The notes under the pieces: model-generated
What the model was told of the DNA's origin: nothing
Database searches by the model: none
Seen by the model: the letters and a program-made list of their open reading frames with translations, nothing else
Part shown: piece after piece, positions 41,574-50,365 of the stretch
Layout of the letters: each line of letters starts with the position of its first letter
How positions within the stretch are numbered: the first letter of the stretch is position 1
From: Fibrobacter sp.
GTDB lineage: Bacteria; Fibrobacterota; Fibrobacteria; Fibrobacterales; Fibrobacteraceae
Assembly (NCBI GenBank): GCA_017649565.1
Contig: JAGCGO010000021.1
Coordinates: forward strand, 1 to 52,451
Reading direction: 5' to 3'
Length of the DNA stretch: 52,451 nt
Position numbers and translations under genes: made by a program

Positions 41574-42863
41574 TTAGGCGAGGAAGCGGATGACCTGGCT
41601 CTTCTCGACGATTTCCGGCAGGGCGTCAATGGCATCCACAGCCTTGGATGTCTTGCAGTCCAGCGTTTTTTCGGTAATGACGACGATGGAGACCTTGCCC
41701 GGATCGTTCACGTTCTTCTGGATGATGGTTTCGATCGAGATGCTGTTCTCGGCGAGGATGCTCGTAATCTTGGCAAGCACACCGCAGGCGTCACGCGACG
41801 TGAAGCGCAGGTAGTAGCGGGCGCTCGTCTCGGAGATAGGCACCAGCGTCGCAGAATTTTCGACGTTGAACCAACCCATGGGAAGGGCCTTGCGGCTGCC
41901 CTGATCCACAGAACGGGCCAGGGACACGAGGTCGGCGACCACGGCGGAAGCCGTCGGGAGGCGGCCGGCACCGGCTCCGGTCTGCACCGTTTCGCCCAGG
42001 TTGTCGCACTTGAGGTAAACAGCGTTGATGACGCCGTTCACGTTAGAAAGCAGGTTCTCGTTAGAGACAAAGCACGGATGCACGCGGGCGTCCACACGGT
42101 CGCCGTCACGGTGGTAGATGCCGAGGAGCTTCACGCAGCAGCCGAGTTCCTTGGCAAAAGCGATATCCTGGGCGGTAATCTTCGAAATACCCGTCACGTG
42201 GATCTTTTCGAAGTCCACGCGGTGGCCGCTGCAGAGGCTAGCGAGCAGGGCCGTCTTGTGGGCGGAGTCGATACCTTCGATGTCGAAGGTCGGATCGGCT
42301 TCGGCAAAACCGAGCCTCTGGGCATCCTTCAGCACCACGTCGAAGTCGAGGCCTTCGTCGGCCATGCGGCTGAGGATGTAGTTGCAGGTACCGTTGATGA
42401 TGCAGCTCAAGTGTTCTACTGTCGAACCGAGCAGGCCTTCCTGCAGGCTACGGATGATAGGAATGCCACCGCCCACGGCTGCTTCGAACAACACATGCAG
42501 GCCCTTGCTTGCGGCGAGCGGGAAAATCTCGTGGCCGTACTTGGCGAGGAGCGCCTTGTTCGCAGTCACCACATGCTTGCCGCTTTCGAGAGCAGCGAGG
42601 ATCCACTTGCGCGGCATGTTGTAGCCGCCGGCCAGTTCCACGAGCACGTCGATATCGTTACCGGCGATCATTTCGTCGGCATTGGTCGAAACCTTGTAGC
42701 CCTTCGCCTTGTAGGGGGCAACCTCTTCTTCGGACTTCGCACAGATGCAGGCGAGTTCCAGTTCGACACCGAGCCTTTCCTTGTACTCGGCAATTTTCTG
42801 TTCCAGAATCTGAATGACACCGCCACCGACGGTTCCAGTACCAATAAGTCCAATACGCAACAT
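41574..42863 (-). CDS. hom: Homoserine dehydrogenase with C-terminal ACT domain
   Basis: Reduces aspartate semialdehyde to homoserine for threonine and methionine synthesis. 429 residues: NAD(P)-binding domain (LRIGLIGTGTVGGGV, residues 2-16), catalytic domain with AAVGGGIPIIRSLQEGL and the GRGAGRLPTAS-like GAGAGRLPTASAV loop, and a C-terminal ACT domain (about 345-425; YYLRFTSRDACGVLAKI) for feedback sensing, as in monofunctional enzymes. ATG 42863 has GGAGA upstream and begins the Rossmann strand; the extension to 42968 runs into the divergent gene. It lies between two sugar transferase genes without a clear link. Confidence 0.96.
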   Translation of the reverse strand: MLRIGLIGTGTVGGGVIQILEQKIAEYKERLGVELELACICAKSEEEVAPYKAKGYKVSTNADEMIAGNDIDVLVELAGGYNMPRKWILAALESGKHVVTANKALLAKYGHEIFPLAASKGLHVLFEAAVGGGIPIIRSLQEGLLGSTVEHLSCIINGTCNYILSRMADEGLDFDVVLKDAQRLGFAEADPTFDIEGIDSAHKTALLASLCSGHRVDFEKIHVTGISKITAQDIAFAKELGCCVKLLGIYHRDGDRVDARVHPCFVSNENLLSNVNGVINAVYLKCDNLGETVQTGAGAGRLPTASAVVADLVSLARSVDQGSRKALPMGWFNVENSATLVPISETSARYYLRFTSRDACGVLAKITSILAENSISIETIIQKNVNDPGKVSIVVITEKTLDCKTSKAVDAIDALPEIVEKSQVIRFLA

Positions 42864-42959
42864 ATGGCGTCTCCATTTTAAATTTTTACGGGAGTAAAGA
42901 TAGCAATTTAGAAGCAGGAACGGACCCAGTTCACGCCTCCTTTTACTACATTTCCTCGC

Positions 42960-44132
42960 ATGGAACAAGAATCGGTCAACTCAGCCATCGGCTCCATTCT
43001 CGACGAGCAGAAGCTTAAGAACATTGTCTACCCGGCAAGGTTATTCCGCGCGCGACTGAACGAGGAATTTCTGCGTTCCAACCGTACGCGCAAACCGTTT
43101 CTTTTCATCAAGATTTACGCCCACCAGTTCGACATCCTCGGGTGGTCCAGGCCCAGCGAAATCATCGACAAGACCTGGAAAATCAGCGTGCTCACCATGT
43201 TCTCGTACCTGCGCTTCATTGACGTCCTGGGATACCTCCCGGATGGCAACGGGCTGGGCATCATCCTGCTGAACTCGGATTTGAGCAAGCTCGAAAACAT
43301 CCGCAAGGACATGCTCCACAGACTGAACGATGCAGGGCTCATCCAGACATTGCGCCACACGCCCAAGAAACCTATTTTCAAGGCGTACCTCTACTCCGGG
43401 CTCCAAGAAAAGGAGAACCAGGAAATGAGCAAGCGCATCGAGGAATTCAACAGCATGGGCGGAAGCTTCTTCCAGCTCTCCCGTCTCCTGCTTTCGGAAA
43501 TTTGGCAGCACCCGAACAAGATTCGCTACAGGCACTTCGTCAAGCGCACGTTCGACCTGGTCGGAGCCAGCTGCGGCATCATCGTACTGTCCCCCGTGCT
43601 CCTGTTCTGCGCCCTGGCCGTCAAGATCAGCGACCCGAAGGGCCCGGTCATATTCAAGCAGACGCGCGTCGGCAAGAACGGCAAGGAATTTACGATGTAC
43701 AAGTTCCGCAGCATGTACATCGACGCCGAAGAACGCAAGAAGGACCTCATGGCCCTGAACGAGACCGGCGGCAAGACGTTCAAGATGAAGAACGACCCGC
43801 GCATCTATCCGTTCGGCAGAATCCTGCGCAAGTTCAGCCTCGACGAGCTGCCGCAGTTGTTCAACATCATCCAGGGGTCCATGTCCATCGTCGGACCGAG
43901 ACCTCCGCTGCCTTCCGAGGTGGAAGAGTACGAACCGTGGCATCAGGTTAGGTTGTCCGTTACCCCGGGTCTCACCTGTATCTGGCAAGTCAGCGGACGC
44001 AGCAACATCCCGTTCGAAGGACAGATGCGTCTCGACAACGACTACATCCGCCGCGACGGCAAGATTGCCGAGGACATCAAGCTCATCCTCAAGACATTCA
44101 AGGTCGTATTCAAGGGAGACGGGGCGTACTAG
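42960..44132 (+). CDS. Sugar transferase with a fused N-terminal GGDEF-like domain
   Basis: 390 residues. The C-terminal part (about 190-390) is a full polyprenyl-phosphate sugar transferase: one membrane helix (LVGASCGIIVLSPVLLFCALAV), VIFKQTRVGKNG, MYKFRSMYIDAE, DELPQLFNIIQGSMSIVGPRPP and TPGLTCIWQVSGRS. The N-terminal 150 residues lack membrane segments and instead look like a decayed nucleotide-cyclase fold: KPFLFIKIYA, then FSYLRFIDVLGYLPDGNGLGI and ILLNSDLS, compared with the R..D..GR.GGDEF.V pattern of GGDEF domains. That reading is tentative. If right, the enzyme might sense c-di-GMP or use the domain for dimerisation. Convergent with truA, sharing four bases at the stops. Confidence 0.85.
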   Translation: MEQESVNSAIGSILDEQKLKNIVYPARLFRARLNEEFLRSNRTRKPFLFIKIYAHQFDILGWSRPSEIIDKTWKISVLTMFSYLRFIDVLGYLPDGNGLGIILLNSDLSKLENIRKDMLHRLNDAGLIQTLRHTPKKPIFKAYLYSGLQEKENQEMSKRIEEFNSMGGSFFQLSRLLLSEIWQHPNKIRYRHFVKRTFDLVGASCGIIVLSPVLLFCALAVKISDPKGPVIFKQTRVGKNGKEFTMYKFRSMYIDAEERKKDLMALNETGGKTFKMKNDPRIYPFGRILRKFSLDELPQLFNIIQGSMSIVGPRPPLPSEVEEYEPWHQVRLSVTPGLTCIWQVSGRSNIPFEGQMRLDNDYIRRDGKIAEDIKLILKTFKVVFKGDGAY

Positions 44133-44881
44133 TAGTCCCGATAAATCACGTCGTGCAGTACCAGTCCCTGCGGAGGCGCCCAGGTGCGCTCCCCTTTGAA
44201 CTGCTTTGCAAAAATCTGGTTGACGCTGCCTTCGGGCAGGCGACCGCGACCCACATCGAACAAAGTTCCCACCATCGCACGGACCTGCCGGTGCAGGAAG
44301 CGGTTCCCCTTGATATGGAAGACCACGCTCCAGTCATTCAACCGTTCCAGCCGGAACTCGCTTAGCGTGCAGAGAGTCGACTTCCCGTCGTTACGCGGGA
44401 TGCAAAAGTCGATAAAGTCGTGCTCTCCCAAGAATGCTGCGGCCTCGCGTTCCATCGCGTCCAGGTCCAGGTGCATCGAGCCGCACTCCCAGCCGAATTC
44501 GCGCATCAGGGCCACAGGGCGAGTAAACATCGTGTACTGGTAATAACGCATCACGGCATCGTAACGCGCATTGAAATCGTCAGCACAGCGCTCCAGGTCG
44601 CGGATGCGGATAAGCCGCTTGGTCAGGCCGTTTATGGAGCGGACCGTCTTCTGCGGGTCCAGTTCGCCGTCGTAGTCAAAATGGCAGCATTGTCCGCGCG
44701 CATGCACGCCCGTGTCGGTACGGCCCGAACCTACGATGCGGACCGGCGCACGAAGCGCGATGGAAAACGCTTCTTCAAGCGACGACTGCACCGTGACAAA
44801 TTTGGTCTTGCCCGCTTCGTTCTGCTCTTGCCAGCCGTAAAACGCGCTGCCAAGGTACTCGCAACGGAAGCGGTAGCGCAT
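44129..44881 (-). CDS. truA: tRNA pseudouridine(38-40) synthase
   Basis: Converts uridine to pseudouridine at positions 38-40 of the tRNA anticodon arm. 250 residues. The catalytic Asp is in GSGRTDTGVHARGQ (about 55-68); RSINGLTKRL, FNARYDAVMRYYQY, DFIDFC and GNRFLHRQVRAMVGTL are family segments. Start: its ATG overlaps the TGA of the upstream gene (TGATG at 44883-44879), so it is translationally coupled to the membrane protein gene. Its stop overlaps the stop of the convergent sugar transferase gene. Confidence 0.96.
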   Translation of the reverse strand: MRYRFRCEYLGSAFYGWQEQNEAGKTKFVTVQSSLEEAFSIALRAPVRIVGSGRTDTGVHARGQCCHFDYDGELDPQKTVRSINGLTKRLIRIRDLERCADDFNARYDAVMRYYQYTMFTRPVALMREFGWECGSMHLDLDAMEREAAAFLGEHDFIDFCIPRNDGKSTLCTLSEFRLERLNDWSVVFHIKGNRFLHRQVRAMVGTLFDVGRGRLPEGSVNQIFAKQFKGERTWAPPQGLVLHDVIYRDY

Positions 44882-45897
44882 CAGGCCCCCGTATCCTGGG
44901 ATTCCTTGATGACGGCCTCGACGTGTTCCTGCGGGATTCTCAACTGCGATGCGATTGCCGACGCCGGGAAACCGCGACGGGTCATCTGCAGGATCTTGGT
45001 CTTTTCAGTAAACTCGCGGTCAAAGCGGCTCGTGGAGAGCGGCGTACGCGGAGCAGGCGAACCCTGCGGACCGCCTGTAATATTGTGGCTCTGCGCGCGG
45101 ATCTTCATCGTCTGTTCCCTGGCCATGCCACGCGGGGAGCGGAGCACATCGGACAGGGACTGCATCGCCGACGTGATGCGTTCCTTCGCCGTCGGACGGA
45201 GATGCGGTCTTTCAAGATCGCTTGTAAGAATCTTGTTCTCGGGGACACCGTTTTCGTCTTCGAAGGCGACCTTGGAGGCAGGTTCCACATTGGCGGGAGC
45301 CTCAGGCGCCGCCTGTTCGGACGGGGCCGGTTCGCCGGGCGCACTCGGGAGCTGCACCTCGGCAACGCGCTTCTGTCTTTCGGCAAACTCGGTAGCGTCG
45401 TCGATAATGGAGCGGCGCTGCGGGCGCGGACGCGGCGGCACGAGAGTCGGATCGTTCTCGAATCCGTTCTTCGGTTCCTTGAAGCGGTGTCTGCCGGTAA
45501 TGGCGGCCAGTTTCTGCGTCAGTTCCTTCTTGCCGTGTCCGAGGACGAACACCAGGACAAAGAAAATAATTCCCACGGCGGCAACGCCACCTACAATCCA
45601 AATCCAGGCATTATTGGAAAGTCCCCCCTCGGCTTCGGTCTCTTCCGGCGCGGACGGGGTCTGCATCTCGGTAAGCACATTCCAGGCAACCTCAAGATCG
45701 TCGCGAATCTTTATCTGCAGGTCGGGCCTCTGCGAAGACTCCCAGAGGGCCATTTCCAAGGAATCGATCTTGGCACGCGCAACCAGATACGCCTCAGCAT
45801 CGAAATTGGCGTTTCCCATGGAAGTGTCCAACTTCAAATAAATGATTATAACAAGCGCCAGAACAAAAAGCACGGCGGGAGCGGTAAACTTCTTCAT
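44881..45897 (-). CDS. Membrane protein with Pro-rich middle and C-terminal HTH-like segment
   Basis: 338 residues, not recognised as a named family. Two hydrophobic helices (about 7-22 and 95-118; WIWIVGGVAAVGIIFFVLVFVLG) enclose a short, mostly charged loop that is probably periplasmic. The cytoplasmic part is Pro/Ala/Glu-rich and probably disordered (about 150-230). The last 40 residues, KTKILQMTRRGFPASAIASQ and on, have the length and pattern of a small helix-turn-helix, like the C-terminal segments of DUF2802-type proteins. It is coupled to truA through the TGATG overlap. Possibly a cell-envelope or motility-linked scaffold; there is no direct evidence. Confidence 0.7.
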   Translation of the reverse strand: MKKFTAPAVLFVLALVIIIYLKLDTSMGNANFDAEAYLVARAKIDSLEMALWESSQRPDLQIKIRDDLEVAWNVLTEMQTPSAPEETEAEGGLSNNAWIWIVGGVAAVGIIFFVLVFVLGHGKKELTQKLAAITGRHRFKEPKNGFENDPTLVPPRPRPQRRSIIDDATEFAERQKRVAEVQLPSAPGEPAPSEQAAPEAPANVEPASKVAFEDENGVPENKILTSDLERPHLRPTAKERITSAMQSLSDVLRSPRGMAREQTMKIRAQSHNITGGPQGSPAPRTPLSTSRFDREFTEKTKILQMTRRGFPASAIASQLRIPQEHVEAVIKESQDTGA

Positions 45898-46031
45898 GCT
45901 AGGAAATGTAGAAAAAATACAACGTTACAGGATTCAGGGGGGCCAAAAGCACCCCAAATCGTCAAAAAAAGCCATTTTTGATAAATTGAGAAACACTCAA
46001 CACCTTTTTTGAAAAACTTACGGAAATATGC

Positions 46032-46060
46032 CCGACAAGTTCAGGGGGTAGGTATATTAT
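46032..46060 (+). promoter_or_regulatory. Possible promoter of a small RNA
   Basis: CCGACA (46032-46037), 17-base spacer, TATTAT (46055-46060), pointing to a start near 46067. No plus-strand coding region follows before a terminator at 46102-46130. Confidence 0.4.
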
Positions 46061-46066
46061 TGTACA

Positions 46067-46130
46067 AGAACTCTTTGTTCTCCTCCTAACCCCAAAAATC
46101 AAATACCCCGATTCTTTCGGGGTATTTTTT
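46067..46130 (+). ncRNA. Candidate 64-nt small RNA with anti-Shine-Dalgarno segment
   Basis: The segment would start with a small hairpin (AGAAC-TCTTT-GTTCT, 46067-46081), then a single-stranded C-rich stretch CCTCCTAACCCC (46082-46093) that is complementary to AGGAGG-type ribosome sites, then the terminator hairpin at 46102-46126 with a T-run. This is the layout of C-rich-loop regulatory RNAs such as RsaE/RoxS. Against it: the hairpin can also end the minus-strand gene at 46159-47550, and the promoter is only moderate. Confidence 0.35.
46102..46130. terminator. Bidirectional terminator (GGDEF gene or small RNA)
   Basis: AATACCCCG (46102-46110) and CGGGGTATT (46118-46126), followed by TTTTTT on the plus strand and TGATTTTTGG on the minus strand. 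Confidence 0.85.
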
Positions 46131-46158
46131 GATTTATACACTTTTTTGGGGAGATTGA

Positions 46159-47550
46159 CTAGCCGCCCTGCATGGTCTCGTCAATGACGACTCGGTTCAT
46201 GCCGGCGTTCACGGCGAAGTTCATCGCCTCTTCGACACGGGAAAGCAGGGCCTCGGCGCTGTTTTCCGCACCCGGCAGGGCCACGGTCACGCCAATGCTC
46301 AGCGTCGTCGCCAGGATGGCGTCGCCATAGGCGATCTGCAGCTGGGAAATCTCGTAGCGGATCTTCTCGGCACGAGCACGGGTAATCTTGAAATCCGCAC
46401 CGGGCAATATGACGCAGATGGCATCGCCATCGCAACGGCAGGGAATGTCCTCGTAGCGGATGAATCCCGGAATGCGCTGGCCGAGTTCCCACAGCATCTG
46501 TTCCACGGCATGGCGACCGCGGGTTTTCTGGATGCTGGAGACGGCGTCCGGATACATCATGATGACACCGATGGGAGCCTTGCGGCGACGTGCAGCAGCA
46601 ATCTCGCGGCGCAGGGACTCTTCCATGTAGCGCTTGTTGAAAAGGCCTGTCAAGGAATCGCGGATACTGTGCTGCTGGAACCGGATGCTCATGTTCTGGT
46701 TGGCCACGTACAGTCCGAACACGGCCGCAATGACACTCACCTTCGACTTCCACAGATCCACGTTCTCGCCTTCCGGAAGCGCATCCGTCTGGACAGAGAG
46801 GATGCCGAAGTGTTCCTCGAAGCCCTCGATCGGGGCGCAGAAGGAAACGCCATGCGGATGGTGATGCAGGTGCGTGCAGCCTCCCGACAGGGACGGCTTC
46901 GCAAAGTCGGTCACGACAATCTCACCCTTGTTGAAGCTTGCGCATTCTGCAGGCATGATAGTATCGTCGCTGATGGTGTAGTCGCCAAAGGATAGAATCT
47001 TGTGGAGCTCGGTCTGGGTGCCACCGTACATATAAAGTATGCCGCTGGACTTCGGGAAGAACTTGGGCAAAACGTTTCCGAACGAGGCGACCACTTCCGA
47101 GAACGGGCGGTTCTTGAGGATATCCTTGCAGAACGGTGCCCAGGCTTCGAGCGGGAAAAGGACAGGCGGCTTTTTCGGATTGAGCGCGGCGAGGGCTTCC
47201 TTTGCAGGAATGGCTCCCGGCGGGAGGTTCCTCGGGACCGGAGTTTCCGGAACCGGTTGGACAGGACGCTTGGGCGGGAATTCCGGGTTGCCAGGATTCA
47301 CAACAGGCAGATACTGGGTGCGCGGGCTCTGCGACTGCCTCAACGAGTTCAGGGCAGAAGAGAAATCAGCCTCGGCATTGGTAAGTTTCTTCTTGCAGAT
47401 GCAGAAGAGCACGACTCCAAGCACGGAGCCCCACGCTCCGATAAACACAAACTTCAAGTCCATCGACAGGACGTTAACCGGGACAAAGTAGGCAGCAAGG
47501 ACACCGCCAATGAAAGCTACCAGCCAAAAGATGAAAATGATAACGCTCAT
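46159..47550 (-). CDS. Membrane protein with GAF-like and degenerate GGDEF domains
   Basis: 463 residues. Two hydrophobic segments at the N-terminus (about 2-22 and 30-50), a Pro-rich linker (about 85-120), a GAF-like sensor domain (about 135-300; FGILSVQTDALPEGE) and a nucleotide-cyclase domain (about 310-460) that begins with the family start DSLTGLFNKRYMEESL. The signature site is altered: RCDGDAICVILPGAD replaces R.GGDEF.V.LP, so the catalytic Glu is Ala and the first Gly is Asp. Diguanylate cyclase activity is therefore unlikely; GTP or c-di-GMP sensing is possible. ATG 47550 starts the first membrane helix; the frame extends to 47805 but only by passing through the promoter of the divergent gene. 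No ribosome site is seen. Confidence 0.75.
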   Translation of the reverse strand: MSVIIFIFWLVAFIGGVLAAYFVPVNVLSMDLKFVFIGAWGSVLGVVLFCICKKKLTNAEADFSSALNSLRQSQSPRTQYLPVVNPGNPEFPPKRPVQPVPETPVPRNLPPGAIPAKEALAALNPKKPPVLFPLEAWAPFCKDILKNRPFSEVVASFGNVLPKFFPKSSGILYMYGGTQTELHKILSFGDYTISDDTIMPAECASFNKGEIVVTDFAKPSLSGGCTHLHHHPHGVSFCAPIEGFEEHFGILSVQTDALPEGENVDLWKSKVSVIAAVFGLYVANQNMSIRFQQHSIRDSLTGLFNKRYMEESLRREIAAARRRKAPIGVIMMYPDAVSSIQKTRGRHAVEQMLWELGQRIPGFIRYEDIPCRCDGDAICVILPGADFKITRARAEKIRYEISQLQIAYGDAILATTLSIGVTVALPGAENSAEALLSRVEEAMNFAVNAGMNRVVIDETMQGG

Positions 47551-47668
47551 GTCAATAAATTTACTTTTTCTACAAAAAAAAATAGCGTTTGCACGCAAAT
47601 TTTGAATAAAAAAGATAAAAAAGGATGTTTTTTTCGAAATCAGCCCCATTTTAGCTAAATTTTGCACT

Positions 47669-50242
47669 ATGACCATCCTCGAAAAGATTGCCTTGGCCCT
47701 CCCCGCCGTCGAATCTCCTGCCAGATACATGGGCGGCGAAGCGAACAGCGTAGTAAAGGACCACAGCCAGATGCTCGCCCGCATGGCGTTCGTCTTCCCG
47801 GACACTTACGAAATCGGCATGAGCAACAACGGCATGCGCATTCTGTACCACGTGGTGAACCGCGAGCCAGACCTGCTCTGCGAGGTGGCCTTTGCCCCGT
47901 GGGACGACATGGCGAAGGAAATGGAGAGGTACGACATCCCGCTGTACACGCACGCAAGCTACACGCCCGTAAGCGAATACGAGGTCATCGGGATTACGCT
48001 CCAGACAGAACTGAACTTCACGAACGTACCCTACGTACTGGAACTTTCGCGCATTCCGGCATGGCAAAAGGACCGCAAGGAATCCGACCCTATCGTAGTG
48101 GCCGGCGGCCCCGCCATGGCAAACCCCGAACCCGTAGCCGATTTCTTCGACGCGTTCATGATCGGCGACGGCGAAAAGGTGATGGTGCAATTCTTACGCT
48201 GTGTCGGCGAAGGACGCAAGGCAGGGCTTTCCCGACAGGAAATACTGACAAACTTATCTAAAATAGACGGCGTGTACGTTCCGAGCCTGCGCCCCGTCGT
48301 GAAAAACGAATACGGGATAATCGTCCCGGTGGAACCCGCAAAGGGCAGTTACGAAAAGACAAACGGCGTGCGACGCCTGTTTATCCCGGAAATGGACCCC
48401 AGGGACTATCCTGTCAAGAACCTGATCGCGAACATGCAGCTCGTGCACAACCGCTTCAGCGTCGAGGTGATGCGCGGATGCGCCCAGGGCTGCCGATTCT
48501 GCCAGGCGGGCATCTGGTACAGGCCCTGCCGCGAGCTCGACCCCGACGACGTGCTCGACATCGCGAAGGCAGGCATACGCGCCACGGGCGAGCGAGAACT
48601 CGGCTTGCTCTCGCTATCCACCGCCGACTACAAGCCGGTCGAGGCGCTCACCGACTCCATCATCGACGACCCGTTCTACGACACCGTGGACGTGAGCCTG
48701 CCGAGCATCCGCGTGAACAGTTTCGGACAAACGCTCGCCGGGAAAATCGCAGCCCTGAAAGGTGGCCGCAGCGCCACCTTCGCCCCGGAAACCGGGTCGG
48801 AGCGCATCCGCAAGATGATCAACAAGACCATCAGCGACCAGGACATGTACGACGCGGCCGAGCATGCCTTCAGCAGCGGTTTCAACAAAATCAAGCTCTA
48901 CACGATGATCGGGTTCCCGACCGAGAACCTGGACGACATGCAGGCATTCTGCGACCTCATCTTCAACCTCGTAAAAATCGGGCGCAAGTACAACCGCGGC
49001 ATCCAGATTGCAGTTTCCATCGGCATCCTCATCCCGAAATCGTTCACCGGGCTGCAGTGGGCGCCCTACATGGACAAGGAAACCGCCCTCAAGCACATCC
49101 GATTCGTGCGCGAAAAATTCTACAAGCACCCGAACGTGAAAATCAACTGGGCGAGCTGGGAAACGAGTTTCCTGGAAGCCGTCTACAGCCGTGGCGACCG
49201 TTCACTTGCCCCCGTCATCTACGCGGCCTACAAGAAAGGCATCATCTTCGAGAGCGATGCCTACCGCTTCGACTACAACAAGTGGCTACAAGTATGGGAA
49301 GAATGCGGCTACGACACGAGCTGGGTGTACCGCGAGCGCGACAAGGAAGAAGTCTTCCCGTGGGATTTCATCCATGCGGGAACGTCCAAGCAGTACCTGC
49401 GACGCGAATGGGAGAAAGCGTTCGACCCGAGCAGCGCCCCTGTACCCAACTGCAAGTGGGGCGACTGCCAGAAATGCGGCATCCCCGGATTCGGCGCCGA
49501 AATCAAGCTTGCGAACGACCCCGTGCGCCATAAGGCCCCGAGCCGCACCCCCGAAGAGATCAAGAAGCTGGTTGCCGAGAGACGCCCCACCCAAAAGGAA
49601 AGTTTCAGCTACAAGATCACTTTCAAGAAGACAGGCATCAGCCGCTTCCTGCCGCACCAGAACATGCTCAGTTTCTTCGAGCGAACCTTCATCTGCGCGG
49701 GAATCCCCATCAAATTCAGCGAAGGGTTCAGCCCCAAGCCCCGCATCGTAAACATGGGTGCGCTCCCGCTGGGCGTAGAGACATACTGCGAGCTCATCAG
49801 CGTGGACCTGCTTCGTGAACTGGACCTTACACCCGAAGGAAAGTCCGAGACCATCCGGACATTGAACGCGCCTTTCCCGCGCGGCATGGAAATCGTGGAC
49901 ATCGAGCCCCTCAAGGAACGCCTCAGCAAGCATTTCCCCAAGGCGATGGTGTACAGTTTCACACCCGAATCCATCCCCGAAGGCATCATGGAACGTTTCC
50001 ACAACAAGGCGCTCCCCGTCGTGGTAAACCACCGCGGCAAGGAACTCGACCTGAACGAACACGTCATCGATGTCGAAATCCGGGAAGGCACCATATACGC
50101 CCGCATCAAGTGCAACGAGCAAGGCGCAACCGCAAGCCCGTTCAGCATTTTCGCGGCTCTCATGGGAGAATCGTTCGACCCGAGCAACCTCAACGAATCC
50201 TCGAGACGCTACCTGATTCGTAAACTTTCCATTGAATTTTAA
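47669..50242 (+). CDS. Radical SAM protein with B12-binding-like and DUF2344 regions (TIGR03960 type)
   Basis: 857 residues. The middle radical SAM domain (about 255-480) carries the cluster motif CxxxCxxC in RGCAQGCRFCQAG (about 269-276). The N-terminal part (about 1-250) has a B12-binding-like layout, with VAGGPAMANPEPVADFFDAF and IGDGE. The C-terminal 220 residues, from YKITFKKTGISRFLPHQNM, are DUF2344 (TIGR03936); in many bacteria this pair is fused, as here, and often lies near RNase E/G. The substrate is unknown. There is no ribosome site before ATG 47669; TAAATT about 12 bases before the start suggests a very short leader. The sequence CGIPGFGAEIKL with CKWGDCQKCG (about 595-610) adds a second Cys cluster. 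Confidence 0.85.
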   Translation: MTILEKIALALPAVESPARYMGGEANSVVKDHSQMLARMAFVFPDTYEIGMSNNGMRILYHVVNREPDLLCEVAFAPWDDMAKEMERYDIPLYTHASYTPVSEYEVIGITLQTELNFTNVPYVLELSRIPAWQKDRKESDPIVVAGGPAMANPEPVADFFDAFMIGDGEKVMVQFLRCVGEGRKAGLSRQEILTNLSKIDGVYVPSLRPVVKNEYGIIVPVEPAKGSYEKTNGVRRLFIPEMDPRDYPVKNLIANMQLVHNRFSVEVMRGCAQGCRFCQAGIWYRPCRELDPDDVLDIAKAGIRATGERELGLLSLSTADYKPVEALTDSIIDDPFYDTVDVSLPSIRVNSFGQTLAGKIAALKGGRSATFAPETGSERIRKMINKTISDQDMYDAAEHAFSSGFNKIKLYTMIGFPTENLDDMQAFCDLIFNLVKIGRKYNRGIQIAVSIGILIPKSFTGLQWAPYMDKETALKHIRFVREKFYKHPNVKINWASWETSFLEAVYSRGDRSLAPVIYAAYKKGIIFESDAYRFDYNKWLQVWEECGYDTSWVYRERDKEEVFPWDFIHAGTSKQYLRREWEKAFDPSSAPVPNCKWGDCQKCGIPGFGAEIKLANDPVRHKAPSRTPEEIKKLVAERRPTQKESFSYKITFKKTGISRFLPHQNMLSFFERTFICAGIPIKFSEGFSPKPRIVNMGALPLGVETYCELISVDLLRELDLTPEGKSETIRTLNAPFPRGMEIVDIEPLKERLSKHFPKAMVYSFTPESIPEGIMERFHNKALPVVVNHRGKELDLNEHVIDVEIREGTIYARIKCNEQGATASPFSIFAALMGESFDPSNLNESSRRYLIRKLSIEF

Positions 50243-50365
50243 GGAAAAACGGCGTTTTTCGCGCATTTTTCCTGCTTAATCTTTTTTTACCATCGCCACT
50301 TTTTCTATTCTAGAGGAATTATCTATATTCATTAGCATTAATATCTGTTCTTTAAAGGAGTTATT

